Origin: Notoacmeibacter sp. MSK16QG-6 | GTDB lineage: Bacteria; Pseudomonadota; Alphaproteobacteria; Rhizobiales; Rhizobiaceae | DNA length: 64,000 bases | NCBI RefSeq assembly: GCF_024158145.1 | Contig: NZ_JAMYXM010000001.1 | Span: forward strand, 1,178,001 to 1,242,000 | Direction: 5' to 3' | Shown here: piece after piece, positions 35,620 through 45,546 of the stretch | Layout: the number at the start of each line of letters is the position of its first letter | Position numbering within the stretch: the first letter of the stretch is position 1 | Notes under the pieces: generated by a model | Told to the model about the DNA's origin: nothing | Seen by the model: only the letters and a program-made list of their open reading frames with translations | Database searches by the model: none | Program-made: the position numbers and the translations under genes

Positions 35620-38109
35620 CTATACCTTGCGTCGCTTGGCACGCGCCGTAGGCTCGGCATTGGCAGGGTCATCCGGCCATTCGTGCTTGGGATAGCGCCC
35701 GCGCATATCGGCGCGGACATCGCTCCACGACCCGGCCCAGAAGCCTGGCAGGTCCAGCGTGGTCTGGATAGGTCGATGGGCCGGCGACAGCAGCTCCAGC
35801 AGAAGGGGCGTTTTGCCACCGATGGTCGGGTGATCGGTCAGACCGAACAGTTCCTGTACCCGAATTGATAGGACCGGCCCCCGTTCCGCTTCATAGCGGA
35901 TCGGAAGGCGATTGCCAGTCGGGGCTTCGAAATGGGTCGGCGCGTCCTCCTCGATCCTCCGATGCAGATCGAACGGTACGCGGCTGCGCAGCGCATCGGC
36001 AAGCTTTGCCTCCAGTGGATCGAGCCTGCCGGAACCATCGAGAAACGGACCGAGCCAATCGTCGAGTTCCTCTAGAAGCTTGGCTCCGTCCATGGGCGGC
36101 CAGGGTGCGCCAACCGTGTCATGTAGCCAGCGCAGACGGGCCACCAGGCTTTCGGTTTTCTCGGTGAAGGGCAGAATGGAGAGCCCGGCCTCGCGAATGG
36201 CCGACAAAAGCGCGGCATCGGCTTCCGGCCCTCGTTCGATCGTCAAAGTCCGTTCTTCAAGCGTGATACCACCGATCGCAGTCGTCCGGCGGCCTTTCAG
36301 ACGTCGGCTCTCGGGATCGAAGGAGGCTTCCACACGCTCCTCGATCCGTTCCGCCATGGCATTGCGCATGGTCACCTCGTCGAGCGCGGCGGCTGCGACG
36401 ATGCGGCCCTGCCGCGCCTGGCCGGTCATATCGGCCACCACCAGCCACTCCTCGCCGGCCAGCGGATCGGTTTCATCAAGCGCTGCGCCGCGTCCATTGG
36501 CGAGGATGTAGCGGCCATGGCCCCCACGGCGGCGCGCCAACCGATCCGGATAGGCCAGAAGCAGAAGCTCGCCCACCGACATGTCCGACGTTGCGTTTCG
36601 CCCCCCGCCGGCGCTCTTCGCCAGACGGTCGGCGAGTGCGCGAGCGGATCTGGCGCGCGCTGACCTATCGCGCTCGAAATTGGACAGGCGGCGCTCAAGA
36701 TCGCTCGCCATGCCGCCCAGCCCGCGTTCGGTCAGCAGTACGGCGAGTTGTGAGGCACGCTTCGCCTCGCTCAACTCGACTGCCTTGGCGATCATGAAGG
36801 CGAGGCGGACTGGCAGCGCCAGTTTGCGCATAGCGTGTCCGCTTGCCGTGATGCCGCCGGCTTCATCCAGCGCGCCGAGCATGGTGAGCAGCTTACGCGC
36901 CTCGTTCAATGCCGGATCAGGCGGCGGATCGAGAAAGGGCAGCGTGCGTGGATCGTTCACGCCAAAGGCGGCGCTGTCGAGCAGGAGGCGCGACAGATCC
37001 GCTTCCATGATCTCCGGCTTGCCATGGGCGTCAAGTGAAGCTGTCTGCGGTTCGGCCCAAAGGCGGATCGCGACGCCTGGCTGGGTCCGGCCCGCGCGGC
37101 CGGCCCGCTGATCGACGCTGGCGCGCGAGGCGCGAATCGTTTCCAACCGCGTCACCCCGCTGCCGGGCTCGTATTTTGGCACGCGGGCGAGACCCGAATC
37201 GATAACCACGCGTACACCGTCGATGGTCACGGAGGTTTCCGCGATAGGCGTCGCCAGCACGATCTTGCGACGCCCTTCTGGTGCGGGGCGGATGGCGGCG
37301 TCCTGATCCTTGCCTTGAAGGCCGCCGTGCAACGGCATGATGTCGAGACGCTCCGCCAGTGTGGATGGGATCGCCTCGCGCAGGCGCTCTTCAACGCGGC
37401 GGATTTCGGCTTGACCCGGCAAAAAGGCGATGATCGATCCTTCTTCCTCTGTCAGCGCCCAGCGAACCGCCGCGACCATCGCATCCTCGATACGCTGATC
37501 CGGTTTGCGCGGACGGTAATTTATCTCGACCGGAAAGGCGCGACCTTTGCTCTCGATGATCGGCGCATCGCCGAGAAGCCCAGCGACGCGAGCGGCATCC
37601 AGCGTCGCGCTCATCACCACAAGCCGCAGATCGGGCCGCAACGCTTCCGCCGCATCGAGCGCCAGGGCCAGTCCGAAATCGGCATCGAGGCTGCGCTCGT
37701 GAAACTCGTCGAATAAGACCGCAGCGACGCCAGTCAATTCGGGATCGTCGAGTATCATGGCGGCGAAAACGCCCTCGGTGACGACGAGAATACGGGTGTC
37801 CGGACCGGTTCGATTGTCCATCCGCATGGCGTAACCGACCGTCTGGCCGACCTCTTCGCCGAGGATTGCAGCCATGCGCCGCGCCGCTGCGCGAGCAGCG
37901 AGGCGACGTGGCTCCAGCAAAACGATCGTCCCGTCGCCGCGCCAGTTCCTGCCCAGCAAGGCAAGCGGCACCAGCGTCGTCTTGCCCGCGCCGGGTGGCG
38001 CCACCAACACGGCCCTGCTCCTGTCTTCGAGCGCAGCCAGGAGGTTCGGGAGCGCTTCGCGGACCGGCAGTTCCGGCAAATTTTCGACCGATGGGAAGGG
38101 CGTCGTCAT
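35620..38109 (-). CDS. hrpB: ATP-dependent helicase HrpB
   Basis: DEAH/RHA-family helicase of 829 residues with unclear cellular role. Walker A APPGAGKTT (37-45), the DEFH box in VLFDEFHERS, SAT motif and the QRAGRAGRTQPG motif VI are all present, followed by the winged-helix and HrpB C-terminal domains. Its ATG overlaps the stop of the ABC ATPase gene upstream (ATGA), so it is translationally coupled to that operon although unrelated in role. E. coli HrpB is similar in length. Confidence 0.93.
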   Translation of the reverse strand: MTTPFPSVENLPELPVREALPNLLAALEDRSRAVLVAPPGAGKTTLVPLALLGRNWRGDGTIVLLEPRRLAARAAARRMAAILGEEVGQTVGYAMRMDNRTGPDTRILVVTEGVFAAMILDDPELTGVAAVLFDEFHERSLDADFGLALALDAAEALRPDLRLVVMSATLDAARVAGLLGDAPIIESKGRAFPVEINYRPRKPDQRIEDAMVAAVRWALTEEEGSIIAFLPGQAEIRRVEERLREAIPSTLAERLDIMPLHGGLQGKDQDAAIRPAPEGRRKIVLATPIAETSVTIDGVRVVIDSGLARVPKYEPGSGVTRLETIRASRASVDQRAGRAGRTQPGVAIRLWAEPQTASLDAHGKPEIMEADLSRLLLDSAAFGVNDPRTLPFLDPPPDPALNEARKLLTMLGALDEAGGITASGHAMRKLALPVRLAFMIAKAVELSEAKRASQLAVLLTERGLGGMASDLERRLSNFERDRSARARSARALADRLAKSAGGGRNATSDMSVGELLLLAYPDRLARRRGGHGRYILANGRGAALDETDPLAGEEWLVVADMTGQARQGRIVAAAALDEVTMRNAMAERIEERVEASFDPESRRLKGRRTTAIGGITLEERTLTIERGPEADAALLSAIREAGLSILPFTEKTESLVARLRWLHDTVGAPWPPMDGAKLLEELDDWLGPFLDGSGRLDPLEAKLADALRSRVPFDLHRRIEEDAPTHFEAPTGNRLPIRYEAERGPVLSIRVQELFGLTDHPTIGGKTPLLLELLSPAHRPIQTTLDLPGFWAGSWSDVRADMRGRYPKHEWPDDPANAEPTARAKRRKV

Positions 38110-38786
38110 ATCGCTGGCGGAGCACCGATTTTGACAACCGGGCCGCCTGCGGCTTCCGCGTCCGCAGCGTCATGCGTCACGAGGATAGCGGGTATCGACG
38201 CCCGACGGATGGCGCCAAAGGTGAGATCGCGCATCGCCGCGCGCAATTCGGCATCGAGGCTTGAGAAGGGCTCGTCCAGCAGCATTGTATTTGGCCGCGA
38301 CAGAAGCGTCCGCGCCAGTGCCACCCGCGCCTTCTGGCCACCGGAAAGCGTGGCCGGGTCGCGGCTTTCGATGTCCGGCAGGCCGATGTTCTGAAGCGCC
38401 CCGGCAATTGCGTCCTTGCGGGCCTTCCGGCCCTTTACCTCGGCCGGCAGTGCAAAAGAAAGGTTCTGTCCGACATTCATATGTGGGAAGAGCAGCGCGT
38501 CCTGGAACAAAAGGCCGCAATGGCGATCTGCCGGCGGGCATTTATCGATCCGCATTTCGCCAAGCCAGATTTCGCCATCCGCTTCAAAGGCGGGGTCGAG
38601 GAAGCCGCCTATAAAAGCAAGCAGGCTGGATTTTCCGGAGCCCGAAGGTCCCATGACGGTAAGGATCTCGCCTGGCATCACCGTTCGGTCCAATTGCAGC
38701 AGAAGATGGCCGTTCAAGGCGATCCAAACGTTGCAGAAGCCGAGGCTTGCGCCCGCTTTTACGCCCCCCGTCGCCTGCTTGTCCAA
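38106..38786 (-). CDS. ABC transporter ATP-binding protein, YnjD-like
   Basis: Cytoplasmic ATPase of a three-gene import system. 226 residues, Walker A GPSGSGKSS, signature LSGGQKARVAL and Walker B MLLDEPFSSLD are intact. The N-terminus and the short linkers fit the YnjD/ThiQ-like group. It sits 12 bp behind the permease and overlaps hrpB by 4 bp. Substrate unknown, as for E. coli YnjBCD, whose ligand has not been settled to my knowledge. Confidence 0.88.
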   Translation of the reverse strand: MDKQATGGVKAGASLGFCNVWIALNGHLLLQLDRTVMPGEILTVMGPSGSGKSSLLAFIGGFLDPAFEADGEIWLGEMRIDKCPPADRHCGLLFQDALLFPHMNVGQNLSFALPAEVKGRKARKDAIAGALQNIGLPDIESRDPATLSGGQKARVALARTLLSRPNTMLLDEPFSSLDAELRAAMRDLTFGAIRRASIPAILVTHDAADAEAAGGPVVKIGAPPAI

Positions 38787-38798
38787 GATCGCATTCTC

Positions 38799-40490
38799 CT
38801 AGGCTGCCATGGCCCTGCGGTTCCGCCATAGCAAGGTGGGCAGGATCGCGGCAATGGCGAAGAGGATCAGCGGCGGCATAGTCTGCAGCAACGCATAGAC
38901 GGCAATAATACGACGATTGTCACCCGCGGCCAGCGCTACGGCCTCCGTCGTCAGGGTCGGCAAGCGCCCCGCCCCGATCAGCACGGTCGTCAGATACTGA
39001 CCGACCGAAACCGCGAAACCGATGGCGAAGGCGGCCAGCAGGGCATTCGTCATCAGTGGCAATCGAATGGCAAAAAACGTGCGAAGGGGCGAAGCGCCGA
39101 GCGCCGTTGCAACGCGTTCATAGCGGGGATCGAGCGCGGCCCAGCCATCCTGCAAAGCAATCATCAGATAGGGGATGACGAAAATAAGATGGGACAGAAT
39201 GAGCGCACCATAGGTGCCGTCCGTTCCGGTCCGGATTGCCAGAAGTTGAAGCCCGAAGAGAAATCCGACCTGCGGCAGCAGAAGCGGCAGCCACATCACA
39301 CCCCTCGAAAGAGCGGCCGGGGGTCTGCCGGACGGCCGGGTCGCGAGGCGCAGCACCACCAATATCATGCCGATAGCGGTCGAAGCGATTGCGGCAATCA
39401 TGGTTGTCGCCAGCGGCCCGTCAAGACGTGGCCAGGCGCTCCGCCAACTCCGAAGCGTCCAATTGCCGGGCAGCGCATCGGGGAAGGGCCAAAAGCCCGC
39501 GCAGCACCACAGAAACAGCGCCAAAATGCCAAGGATCAGCAGGAGTGCAGTGGCAAGCGGAAGACCTACGGCCATTGCGCGGGCAATAGCGTCCCGTGCA
39601 AAGCGCAGACCTCTGTCACGCAAGCCGGCGAGGAGCACGGCGCCGAGCCATTCCAGACCGATCCAGCAAAGGATCGCGGCCATCGTCACGAAGAGCTGCA
39701 GGACCGCCCCTGCGCTCGCCATAAACCGCAGGGAAAGGTCGGGGTCGACCATCCATTGCGCGAGCCTGACAGAAAGAGGTGCGGGAAGATTGGGTCCGAG
39801 GATCAGCGCGACGTCGATGACCGAAGAAGAAAAGGCGATAACCGCGAGAACGCCAAGGCGGATCTGACGATAAAGCGGCTGCCACTGCAAAAAGACAAAA
39901 CCCGCCATCCGACCATATCCGAGCGAGGCGGCCAGTTGGCGGCTCCGCGTCGTCGGCATTTGCGGCAGCGCCGCGAGAATCAGCAAAATCAGGAAGGGCG
40001 TTTCCTTCAGCACCAGTCCTGCAATGAGGGAAAGGCCGGCTGGATCGCCGATCACGAGGACGTTTGGCGGGCGTTCAAAGCCGGTCGCCCAAGGGGATAA
40101 TAACCGCAATATGAGGCCGGATGGCGCTATGAGAAAAGCGAACGCAAACGCGGCCGCCGCATGCGGCACAGCCAAGAGCGGGGCGAGCAGGCGGCGCATC
40201 CGTTCGAAAGCCGGCGTGCCGGTCGCAGCCGCAGTAAACGCGCCGGCCAGGCCGAGCGAGATGAGTGCCGCGGCCAGACCTGTGACAAGCGACAGGCGTA
40301 CGCTATCGCCGAGAGCAGGAGCGGCAAAAAGCTCACGAAATGGTTCGAGCGAAAACGTCTCTCTGCCCAGCGCCGGCAGAAAACCGAAGGCCGGCAGAAC
40401 CGTGCCCGCCAGCCCGGCCGTGACCGGCAGGCCAATCACAGCCAATGCCAGCAACGGGGCTATCCGCAAGAGCGGCCCTCTCTCAGCCAA
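38799..40490 (-). CDS. ABC transporter permease, YnjC-like (fused two-domain)
   Basis: Inner-membrane permease of 563 residues with two homologous halves of about six helices each, as in the E. coli YnjC and ThiP permeases. Each half carries an EAA-type coupling loop (for example AASLGYGRMAGFVFLQWQPLYRQ and ATALGASPLRTFFAIRLPLM). It lies between the solute-binding protein gene (6-bp gap) and the ATPase gene (12-bp gap). The transported substrate is unknown. Confidence 0.87.
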   Translation of the reverse strand: MAERGPLLRIAPLLALAVIGLPVTAGLAGTVLPAFGFLPALGRETFSLEPFRELFAAPALGDSVRLSLVTGLAAALISLGLAGAFTAAATGTPAFERMRRLLAPLLAVPHAAAAFAFAFLIAPSGLILRLLSPWATGFERPPNVLVIGDPAGLSLIAGLVLKETPFLILLILAALPQMPTTRSRQLAASLGYGRMAGFVFLQWQPLYRQIRLGVLAVIAFSSSVIDVALILGPNLPAPLSVRLAQWMVDPDLSLRFMASAGAVLQLFVTMAAILCWIGLEWLGAVLLAGLRDRGLRFARDAIARAMAVGLPLATALLLILGILALFLWCCAGFWPFPDALPGNWTLRSWRSAWPRLDGPLATTMIAAIASTAIGMILVVLRLATRPSGRPPAALSRGVMWLPLLLPQVGFLFGLQLLAIRTGTDGTYGALILSHLIFVIPYLMIALQDGWAALDPRYERVATALGASPLRTFFAIRLPLMTNALLAAFAIGFAVSVGQYLTTVLIGAGRLPTLTTEAVALAAGDNRRIIAVYALLQTMPPLILFAIAAILPTLLWRNRRAMAA

Positions 40491-40496
40491 GAGGGA

Positions 40497-41741
40497 TCAG
40501 CCGCCAACCACGTAACGCTTTTCCCATTCGGCTTCCAGCCGATCCTGCCAACTGGCGTGCGGCTCGACGATGACTGGACCGGTCTGCTCTGGCGAGGGCG
40601 TCGCCGGCCCGCGCGGCAGCGATTCGAAAGCTTTTCGGTCGTCCTCCGGTAGGCTCGCGACATCGAGAACGGTGGGGTCGCCCCACAGTTCGGCGTTCTC
40701 TTTTCTGATCTGTGCTTCCGGCGAGATCAGAAAATTGGCGAGCAGAAGCGCACCTTCTCGGTTGGCCGCATTAAAGGGAACGGTCACGAAATGACTGTTG
40801 CCGAGCGTGCCGGCGGGAAAAGGAAGCGGTCGGACCGTCTCAGGCAATTCGCCGGCGGCAATCCCGGAAGAGGCTTCGCCCGGGTTGAACGCGAACAAAA
40901 TGTCGATTTCGCCATCGGCCAAAAGCGCCTTCATCGCCGGGTAGTTTTCCGGATGGCGCTGGCCACCGCGCCACAGGTTTGGGCGCATCTCATCGAGCAT
41001 AGCGAACATGGTTTTCGTGGCGGCCGCGAAATTCTCGTCCGTTGCAGGCTGCGACAGATCGATCTTTTCCGGCGCGGTTTCGACCAGTAGCTGCTTCAGA
41101 AAGGTCGAGCCAATGAAGTCGGGCGGAGCGGGATAGGTGAAGCGACCCGGATTGTCTTTCAGCCAGTCGGCGATCTCTTTTGCCGAATGAGGCAATTGAC
41201 CGGCTTCGGTACGGGCCGTGTCGTGCCAGAAGGTCAACTTGGCCATGCCCCAAGGCGATTCCAGGCCGTCCGTCGGCACGGTGAAATCCGTCACCACGGT
41301 CGGCTTGCCCTTCACATCGACATATTTCCAATTGGGAAGCAACGTCGCCCAGCCTGGCGTTTCCAGAAGGCCTCGTTCTTTCATGGCGACGAAATTCTCG
41401 CCGTTGATCCAGATCAGATCGACCGATCCATTGGCGGTTCTGCCAGCCGCCTTTTCGGCCAGGACACGCGACACCGCCTCGGCAGTGTCGGACAGGCGGA
41501 CATGGTTCACAGAGACGCCATAAAGCGCCTCCATGCGTTCGCCGACCCAGTCGATATAGGCGTTGATGTTTTCCGCTCCGCCCCACGCATTCCACTGCAC
41601 GGTCTGACCCTCGGCGGCCTTTTCGATTGCCGTCCAATCCGAGACGGCGGGCGCCTTATTTTCTGCCAAAGCCGGGCTCAGACTGCCGGCCAGGCCAAAC
41701 AGACAAAGGGCGGCGGAGAGCCATGCTTTACCGACTGTCAT
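40497..41741 (-). CDS. ABC transporter substrate-binding protein, YnjB-like
   Basis: Periplasmic binding protein of 414 residues with a Sec signal peptide (about 1-26, cleavage after SPALA). The mature start (WTAIEKAAEGQTVQWNAWGGAENINAYIDWV) and the ENFVAMKERGLL block match the YnjB branch of family-1 binding proteins, which also includes thiamine- and iron-binding relatives. The ATG at 41741 follows a GTG codon; its first base is shared with the stop of a short upstream ORF (TGATG). No TPP riboswitch was found upstream, which argues against simple thiamine control. Confidence 0.88.
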   Translation of the reverse strand: MTVGKAWLSAALCLFGLAGSLSPALAENKAPAVSDWTAIEKAAEGQTVQWNAWGGAENINAYIDWVGERMEALYGVSVNHVRLSDTAEAVSRVLAEKAAGRTANGSVDLIWINGENFVAMKERGLLETPGWATLLPNWKYVDVKGKPTVVTDFTVPTDGLESPWGMAKLTFWHDTARTEAGQLPHSAKEIADWLKDNPGRFTYPAPPDFIGSTFLKQLLVETAPEKIDLSQPATDENFAAATKTMFAMLDEMRPNLWRGGQRHPENYPAMKALLADGEIDILFAFNPGEASSGIAAGELPETVRPLPFPAGTLGNSHFVTVPFNAANREGALLLANFLISPEAQIRKENAELWGDPTVLDVASLPEDDRKAFESLPRGPATPSPEQTGPVIVEPHASWQDRLEAEWEKRYVVGG

Positions 41742-41836
41742 CACTGCGTTTCGTCCTTCCTTCTATCATTTTTCATCGGCAGGGGCTTCGGGGCTGCCCT
41801 TCGCCATGAGGCGTATTTCGGATCTTCCATATGCAC
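41741..41836 (-). CDS. Putative 31-residue leader ORF coupled to the ynjB-like gene
   Basis: Short ORF beginning GTG-CAT-ATG with AGGGGA eight bases upstream of the GTG. It encodes 31 residues rich in Lys/Arg/Asp and ending RRKDETQ, with no signal or membrane segment. The stop TGA shares its last base with the ATG of the binding-protein gene (TGATG), a classic termination-reinitiation overlap. No family is recognised. Its reality rests on the ribosome site and this overlap, so confidence is moderate. It might control translation of the transporter operon. Confidence 0.45.
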   Translation of the reverse strand: MHMEDPKYASWRRAAPKPLPMKNDRRKDETQ

Positions 41837-42176
41837 TGTAATATTCCCCTTTTCGCTGGAACACTAAAGATAAAGACCATTCAATATATGCGTCGCTGCG
41901 AACTTGAACGCCGGGTGCCGACCCGCAAGATCGGATCGCTTTACTTCATATGGTGGCCAAAGGGTCTCGATCACCGCGCATTCCACGACCACTGATCGGT
42001 CGCCCCCGCTCAATCGTCAGTAACGTTCTGCCGCCCGGTTTTGTTACAGCGGCAAAGATCACAACTGCAACGGGCGGGTTTTCCCGCGCGATCAAAAAGC
42101 GTATGCAGCCGACCGACCGAATATTGGCGGCCTGAGCCATGAGCTTGGGCCGACCCCAATGGAGCGATGGCGCATT
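41837..42176. other. Gene-free spacer between the transporter operon and pheT
   Basis: About 340 bp holding the divergent promoters of the YnjB-type operon and pheT. A 61-codon ATG frame (41950-42135) exists but lacks a ribosome site and recognisable sequence. No pheS, tRNA, riboswitch or attenuator was detected. The first part (41837-41945) is A/T-richer than the surrounding coding DNA. Confidence 0.6.
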
Positions 42177-44585
42177 ATGAAATTCACCCTGTCCTGGCTG
42201 AAGGATCATCTGGAGACCGAGGCGGACCTCGCCACCATCTGCGAACGACTGACCATGATCGGCCTGGAAGTCGAAGAGATCGACGACAGGGCAGGTCTGA
42301 GGCCATTCACGATCGCCCGGGTCATCGAGGCAGAGCGCCATCCCGATGCTGACAAACTCCAGGTGCTCAAGGTGGATACGGGCAGCGGCGCTCTGCTGCA
42401 GGTCGTCTGTGGCGCGCCGAATGCCCGGACGGGGCTCGTTGGCGTTCTGGCGCAGCCAGGCAGTTATATTCCTGGCCTCGACACCACGATCGGCAAAGGG
42501 AACATACGCGGCGTCGAGAGCTTCGGTATGATGTGCTCGGAACGCGAATTGGAACTGTCGGACGAGCATGAGGGCATTATCGACCTGCCGGCCGACGCGC
42601 CGGTCGGCCAGAGTTACGCCGAATGGGCGGGCCTCGCCGATCCGGTCATCGAAATCAACCTGACGCCGAACCGCCCCGATTGCACCGGTGTTTCGGGCAT
42701 TGCCCGCGATCTGGCCGCTTCCGGCCTCGGCACGCTGAAAACGCCGACCGTTCCGGCCATCGCCGGTGAGGGCGCATGTCCGACCGGCGTCACCATCGAA
42801 GCCAGCGATCTTTGTCCCGGCTTCGCTCTACGCCTTGTGCGCGGGGTCGATAGCGGCGTGTCGCCGGACTGGATGCAGCGCCGGCTGATCGCGATTGGGC
42901 TTCGCCCGATCAACGCGCTGGTCGACATCACCAATTACGTGACCTTCGACCGGGGCCGTCCGCTCCATGTCTTCGACGCCGCCAAGGTGCAAGGCGACCT
43001 CACGATCCGCCGCGCCAGAAACGGCGAGACGGTCGAGGCGCTCGACGAGCGGACCTACGAATTGAGCGACAGCATCTGCGTCATAGCCGACGAAAACGGC
43101 GTTGAAAGTATTGCGGGCGTGATGGGCGGCGAAGCCTCCGGATGCGATGAGAGCACGACCGATGTGCTGATCGAGTCGGCTTTGTGGGACGCGGCGAATA
43201 TTGCGCGGACGGGCCGCGATCTCGGCATCATCACCGATGCGCGCTACCGTTTCGAACGCGGGGTCGATCCGGCCTTCATGGAGCCGGGCCTCGATCTGGC
43301 GACACAACTTGTCCTCGATATTTGCGGGGGTGAGCCGAGCGAAAAGATCGTTGCCGGCTATAGCGAACCGGAGCGCAGGCAGATCGCGTTTCCGCCGAGC
43401 GAAGTGAAGCGGCTGACGGGCATCGAAATATCGAAGGATGAAAGCCTTTCCATCCTGACGCGCCTGGGGTTCGACAGTGTGGGTGAGGACGGCGGGACGG
43501 CGATGATTTCCGTCCCGACATGGCGGCCCGATATCGACGGCAAGGCCGATCTTGTCGAGGAGGTCATCCGCATTCACGGCGTCGACGAGATCGGCCCGGA
43601 GCCATTGCCCGCCCATGGCGAAGTCGGCGGCCCGATCCTGACACCGCTTCAGAACCGTACGCGCGCCGCCAAGCGGTCGCTGGCCGCTCGCGGCATGATG
43701 GAGGCGGTCACCTGGTCATTCATCCCAGCCGATCACGCCGAACTTTTCGGCGGCGGCGATGGGCGGTTAAAGCTGGCCAATCCGATCGCTGCCGATATGA
43801 GCGATATGCGTCCGTCGCTGCTTCCGGGCCTTCTGGCTGCGGCAAGCCGGAACGCCAAGCGCGGCTATGGCGATGTTGCCCTCTTCGAAGTTTCCGGCAC
43901 CTATGAAAACGACACCCCGAAAGGGCAGCGCCGCGTTGCGGGCGGCGTGCGGACGGGCAGCGCGCATATGGGAAGCGCAGGCCGTCATTGGTCAGGTGGT
44001 GCGGCGCCTGTCGGCGTCTTCGACGCCAAGGCCGACGCGCTTGCCGTTCTGGAAGCTATCGGCGCGCCGGTCGATAAGCTGATGGTCATGGCCGGAGCGG
44101 CCGACTGGTATCATCCCGGCCGCTCGGGGACTTTGCGGCTTGGGCCAAAGAATATTCTGGCCAGCTTCGGCGAATTTCACCCGCGCGTTCTGGATGCGCT
44201 GGACGTCTCCGGGCCAGTCTGTGGTTTCGAAGTCTTTGTCGATGCGCTATCCGCGCCGAAAAGGAAGGCGACGCGAACGAAGCCGAAACTCGAACTTTCG
44301 CCCTTTCAGGCCGTCTCGCGCGACTTCGCCTTCATCGTCGACAAGCAGGTGCCGGCCGGCGAAATCGCCAAGGCGACCGCGGCGGCCGATCGCGGGCTCA
44401 TCTCCGATGTCGTGGTGTTCGACGTGTTCGAAGGCGCGTCTCTCGGCGAAGACAAAAAGTCGATTGCCGTAGCGGTGACGATCCAACCCTTGCAGCGAAC
44501 GCTGACGGACGAGGATTTCGAAACCCTGTCGTCGGCCATCATCGCCAATGTCGCCAAACAGACGGGCGGCGTTCTGCGCGGCTGA
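42177..44585 (+). CDS. pheT: Phenylalanine-tRNA ligase subunit beta
   Basis: Large subunit of the (alpha-beta)2 enzyme that charges tRNA-Phe. The 802-residue product has the N-terminal tRNA-binding OB domain ([21 protein letters not shown]), B3/B4 editing and B5 domains, and the C-terminal anticodon-binding FDX-ACB domain ([20 protein letters not shown]). Start 42177 is the conserved MKFTLSWL start. The catalytic subunit gene pheS is not in the window, though in most Alphaproteobacteria it lies directly upstream. A weak terminator follows. Confidence 0.96.
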   Translation: MKFTLSWLKDHLETEADLATICERLTMIGLEVEEIDDRAGLRPFTIARVIEAERHPDADKLQVLKVDTGSGALLQVVCGAPNARTGLVGVLAQPGSYIPGLDTTIGKGNIRGVESFGMMCSERELELSDEHEGIIDLPADAPVGQSYAEWAGLADPVIEINLTPNRPDCTGVSGIARDLAASGLGTLKTPTVPAIAGEGACPTGVTIEASDLCPGFALRLVRGVDSGVSPDWMQRRLIAIGLRPINALVDITNYVTFDRGRPLHVFDAAKVQGDLTIRRARNGETVEALDERTYELSDSICVIADENGVESIAGVMGGEASGCDESTTDVLIESALWDAANIARTGRDLGIITDARYRFERGVDPAFMEPGLDLATQLVLDICGGEPSEKIVAGYSEPERRQIAFPPSEVKRLTGIEISKDESLSILTRLGFDSVGEDGGTAMISVPTWRPDIDGKADLVEEVIRIHGVDEIGPEPLPAHGEVGGPILTPLQNRTRAAKRSLAARGMMEAVTWSFIPADHAELFGGGDGRLKLANPIAADMSDMRPSLLPGLLAAASRNAKRGYGDVALFEVSGTYENDTPKGQRRVAGGVRTGSAHMGSAGRHWSGGAAPVGVFDAKADALAVLEAIGAPVDKLMVMAGAADWYHPGRSGTLRLGPKNILASFGEFHPRVLDALDVSGPVCGFEVFVDALSAPKRKATRTKPKLELSPFQAVSRDFAFIVDKQVPAGEIAKATAAADRGLISDVVVFDVFEGASLGEDKKSIAVAVTIQPLQRTLTDEDFETLSSAIIANVAKQTGGVLRG

Positions 44586-44601
44586 ATAGTGCAGAGACCG
44601 G

Positions 44602-44640
44602 AAGGCTAAACCGATCCTTAAGCGGGTTACTTTAGCCTTT
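44602..44640 (+). terminator. Weak terminator-like hairpin after pheT
   Basis: The arms AAGGCTAAA and TTTAGCCTT (44602-44610 and 44631-44639) pair over 9 bp across a 20-base loop, followed by a short U-tract. The large loop makes it a weak intrinsic terminator. It starts 17 bp past the pheT stop. Confidence 0.45.
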
Positions 44641-44778
44641 CAGCGTCATGCCGCATTCGTTGCGGATATGTCGCACGAAGCCATTGATGATCCGACAATT
44701 GACGCCATTCGGTCGACAGGACGATTATCTAATGCTCTATCTATTGAGGTCGAAGGGGCGTTCGACGGTGGGGAAGTG

Positions 44779-45444
44779 ATGAGAAAAATCGTCTTTGGCA
44801 TAGGTCTCTCGATCCTGATGGCCGCATCCGGCCTCGCGCGAGCGGCCGACATTCTCGAGCCCAGCATGGATGCGGGCGCGATGCCGAAAGCTATTTCCGA
44901 CACATCGCTCCTCGTGTTCGGCGGACGGTCCATCGAAGGCCATGTCTGGCAGCCGGATTCTCTGCCCTTCGTCGCCGATTACGGTGGGCAGGTGCAGGTC
45001 GGCGCGGCCTTGGCGCATACGCCGTATGACCTGCCGCTCGGCCTTGTCGTCGGCGGAGAGATCGGCGCGTCGATCCGCATCGACAATGACGATTTCGGCC
45101 CGTCCGGCACCTCTGGCGAACTATGGGCCGGTCCGACCATTCGCCATAAAGGCCTTCCGATCGGCCCTATCCTTCTCAAGCCAGCCTTTACGTTCGGCCT
45201 GACGGCCGTAACCGGCTCCTACGGTCTGGAACGCCAACGTGAGATCGAGGAAGATGGCGATGCGACGCTTCTCTACTTCATGGCGCCGGAAATTGCCGTT
45301 TCGCTTAAGTCTCGTCCCAATATCGATTTCGTCTATCGGGCGCAGCATCGATCGGGCGGCAAGAACATTTTCTTTCTGCCGGCGCTCGGCAATATGGGCG
45401 ATACGACCAACGCCAATACGTTCGGCGTCCGCGTTCATTTCTAA
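44779..45444 (+). CDS. Outer membrane beta-barrel protein, possibly PagL-like
   Basis: The 221-residue product has a signal peptide (cleavage after GLARA, about residue 22) and alternating amphipathic strands ending in a C-terminal Phe (FGVRVHF), hence an outer-membrane barrel. Close to the C-terminus a QHRSGG motif precedes NTFGVRVHF; an H-x-S pair at this place is the catalytic signature of lipid A 3-O-deacylase (PagL), but the rest is too diverged for a firm call. Start 44779 follows a GGGGA ribosome site. Neighbours give no hint about function. Confidence 0.6.
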   Translation: MRKIVFGIGLSILMAASGLARAADILEPSMDAGAMPKAISDTSLLVFGGRSIEGHVWQPDSLPFVADYGGQVQVGAALAHTPYDLPLGLVVGGEIGASIRIDNDDFGPSGTSGELWAGPTIRHKGLPIGPILLKPAFTFGLTAVTGSYGLERQREIEEDGDATLLYFMAPEIAVSLKSRPNIDFVYRAQHRSGGKNIFFLPALGNMGDTTNANTFGVRVHF

Positions 45445-45546
45445 GGTCTGAACCGTCGACCTGCCTGACTGTCATGCTTGAAGCGTGAAGGCGTTGGGAT
45501 AGATGGCCCGTCTAGCAGTCTATTCCTGGCGCAAGAGACAGTGTGC

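Noticed and set aside
41745-41860. Possible TPP riboswitch before the YnjB-type gene
   Set aside because: The conserved CUGAGA and ACCUGA elements of the thi box are not present on the minus strand.
41950-42135. 61-codon ATG frame between the transporter operon and pheT
   Set aside because: No ribosome site, no domain and composition typical of noncoding GC-rich DNA; kept only as a remark.
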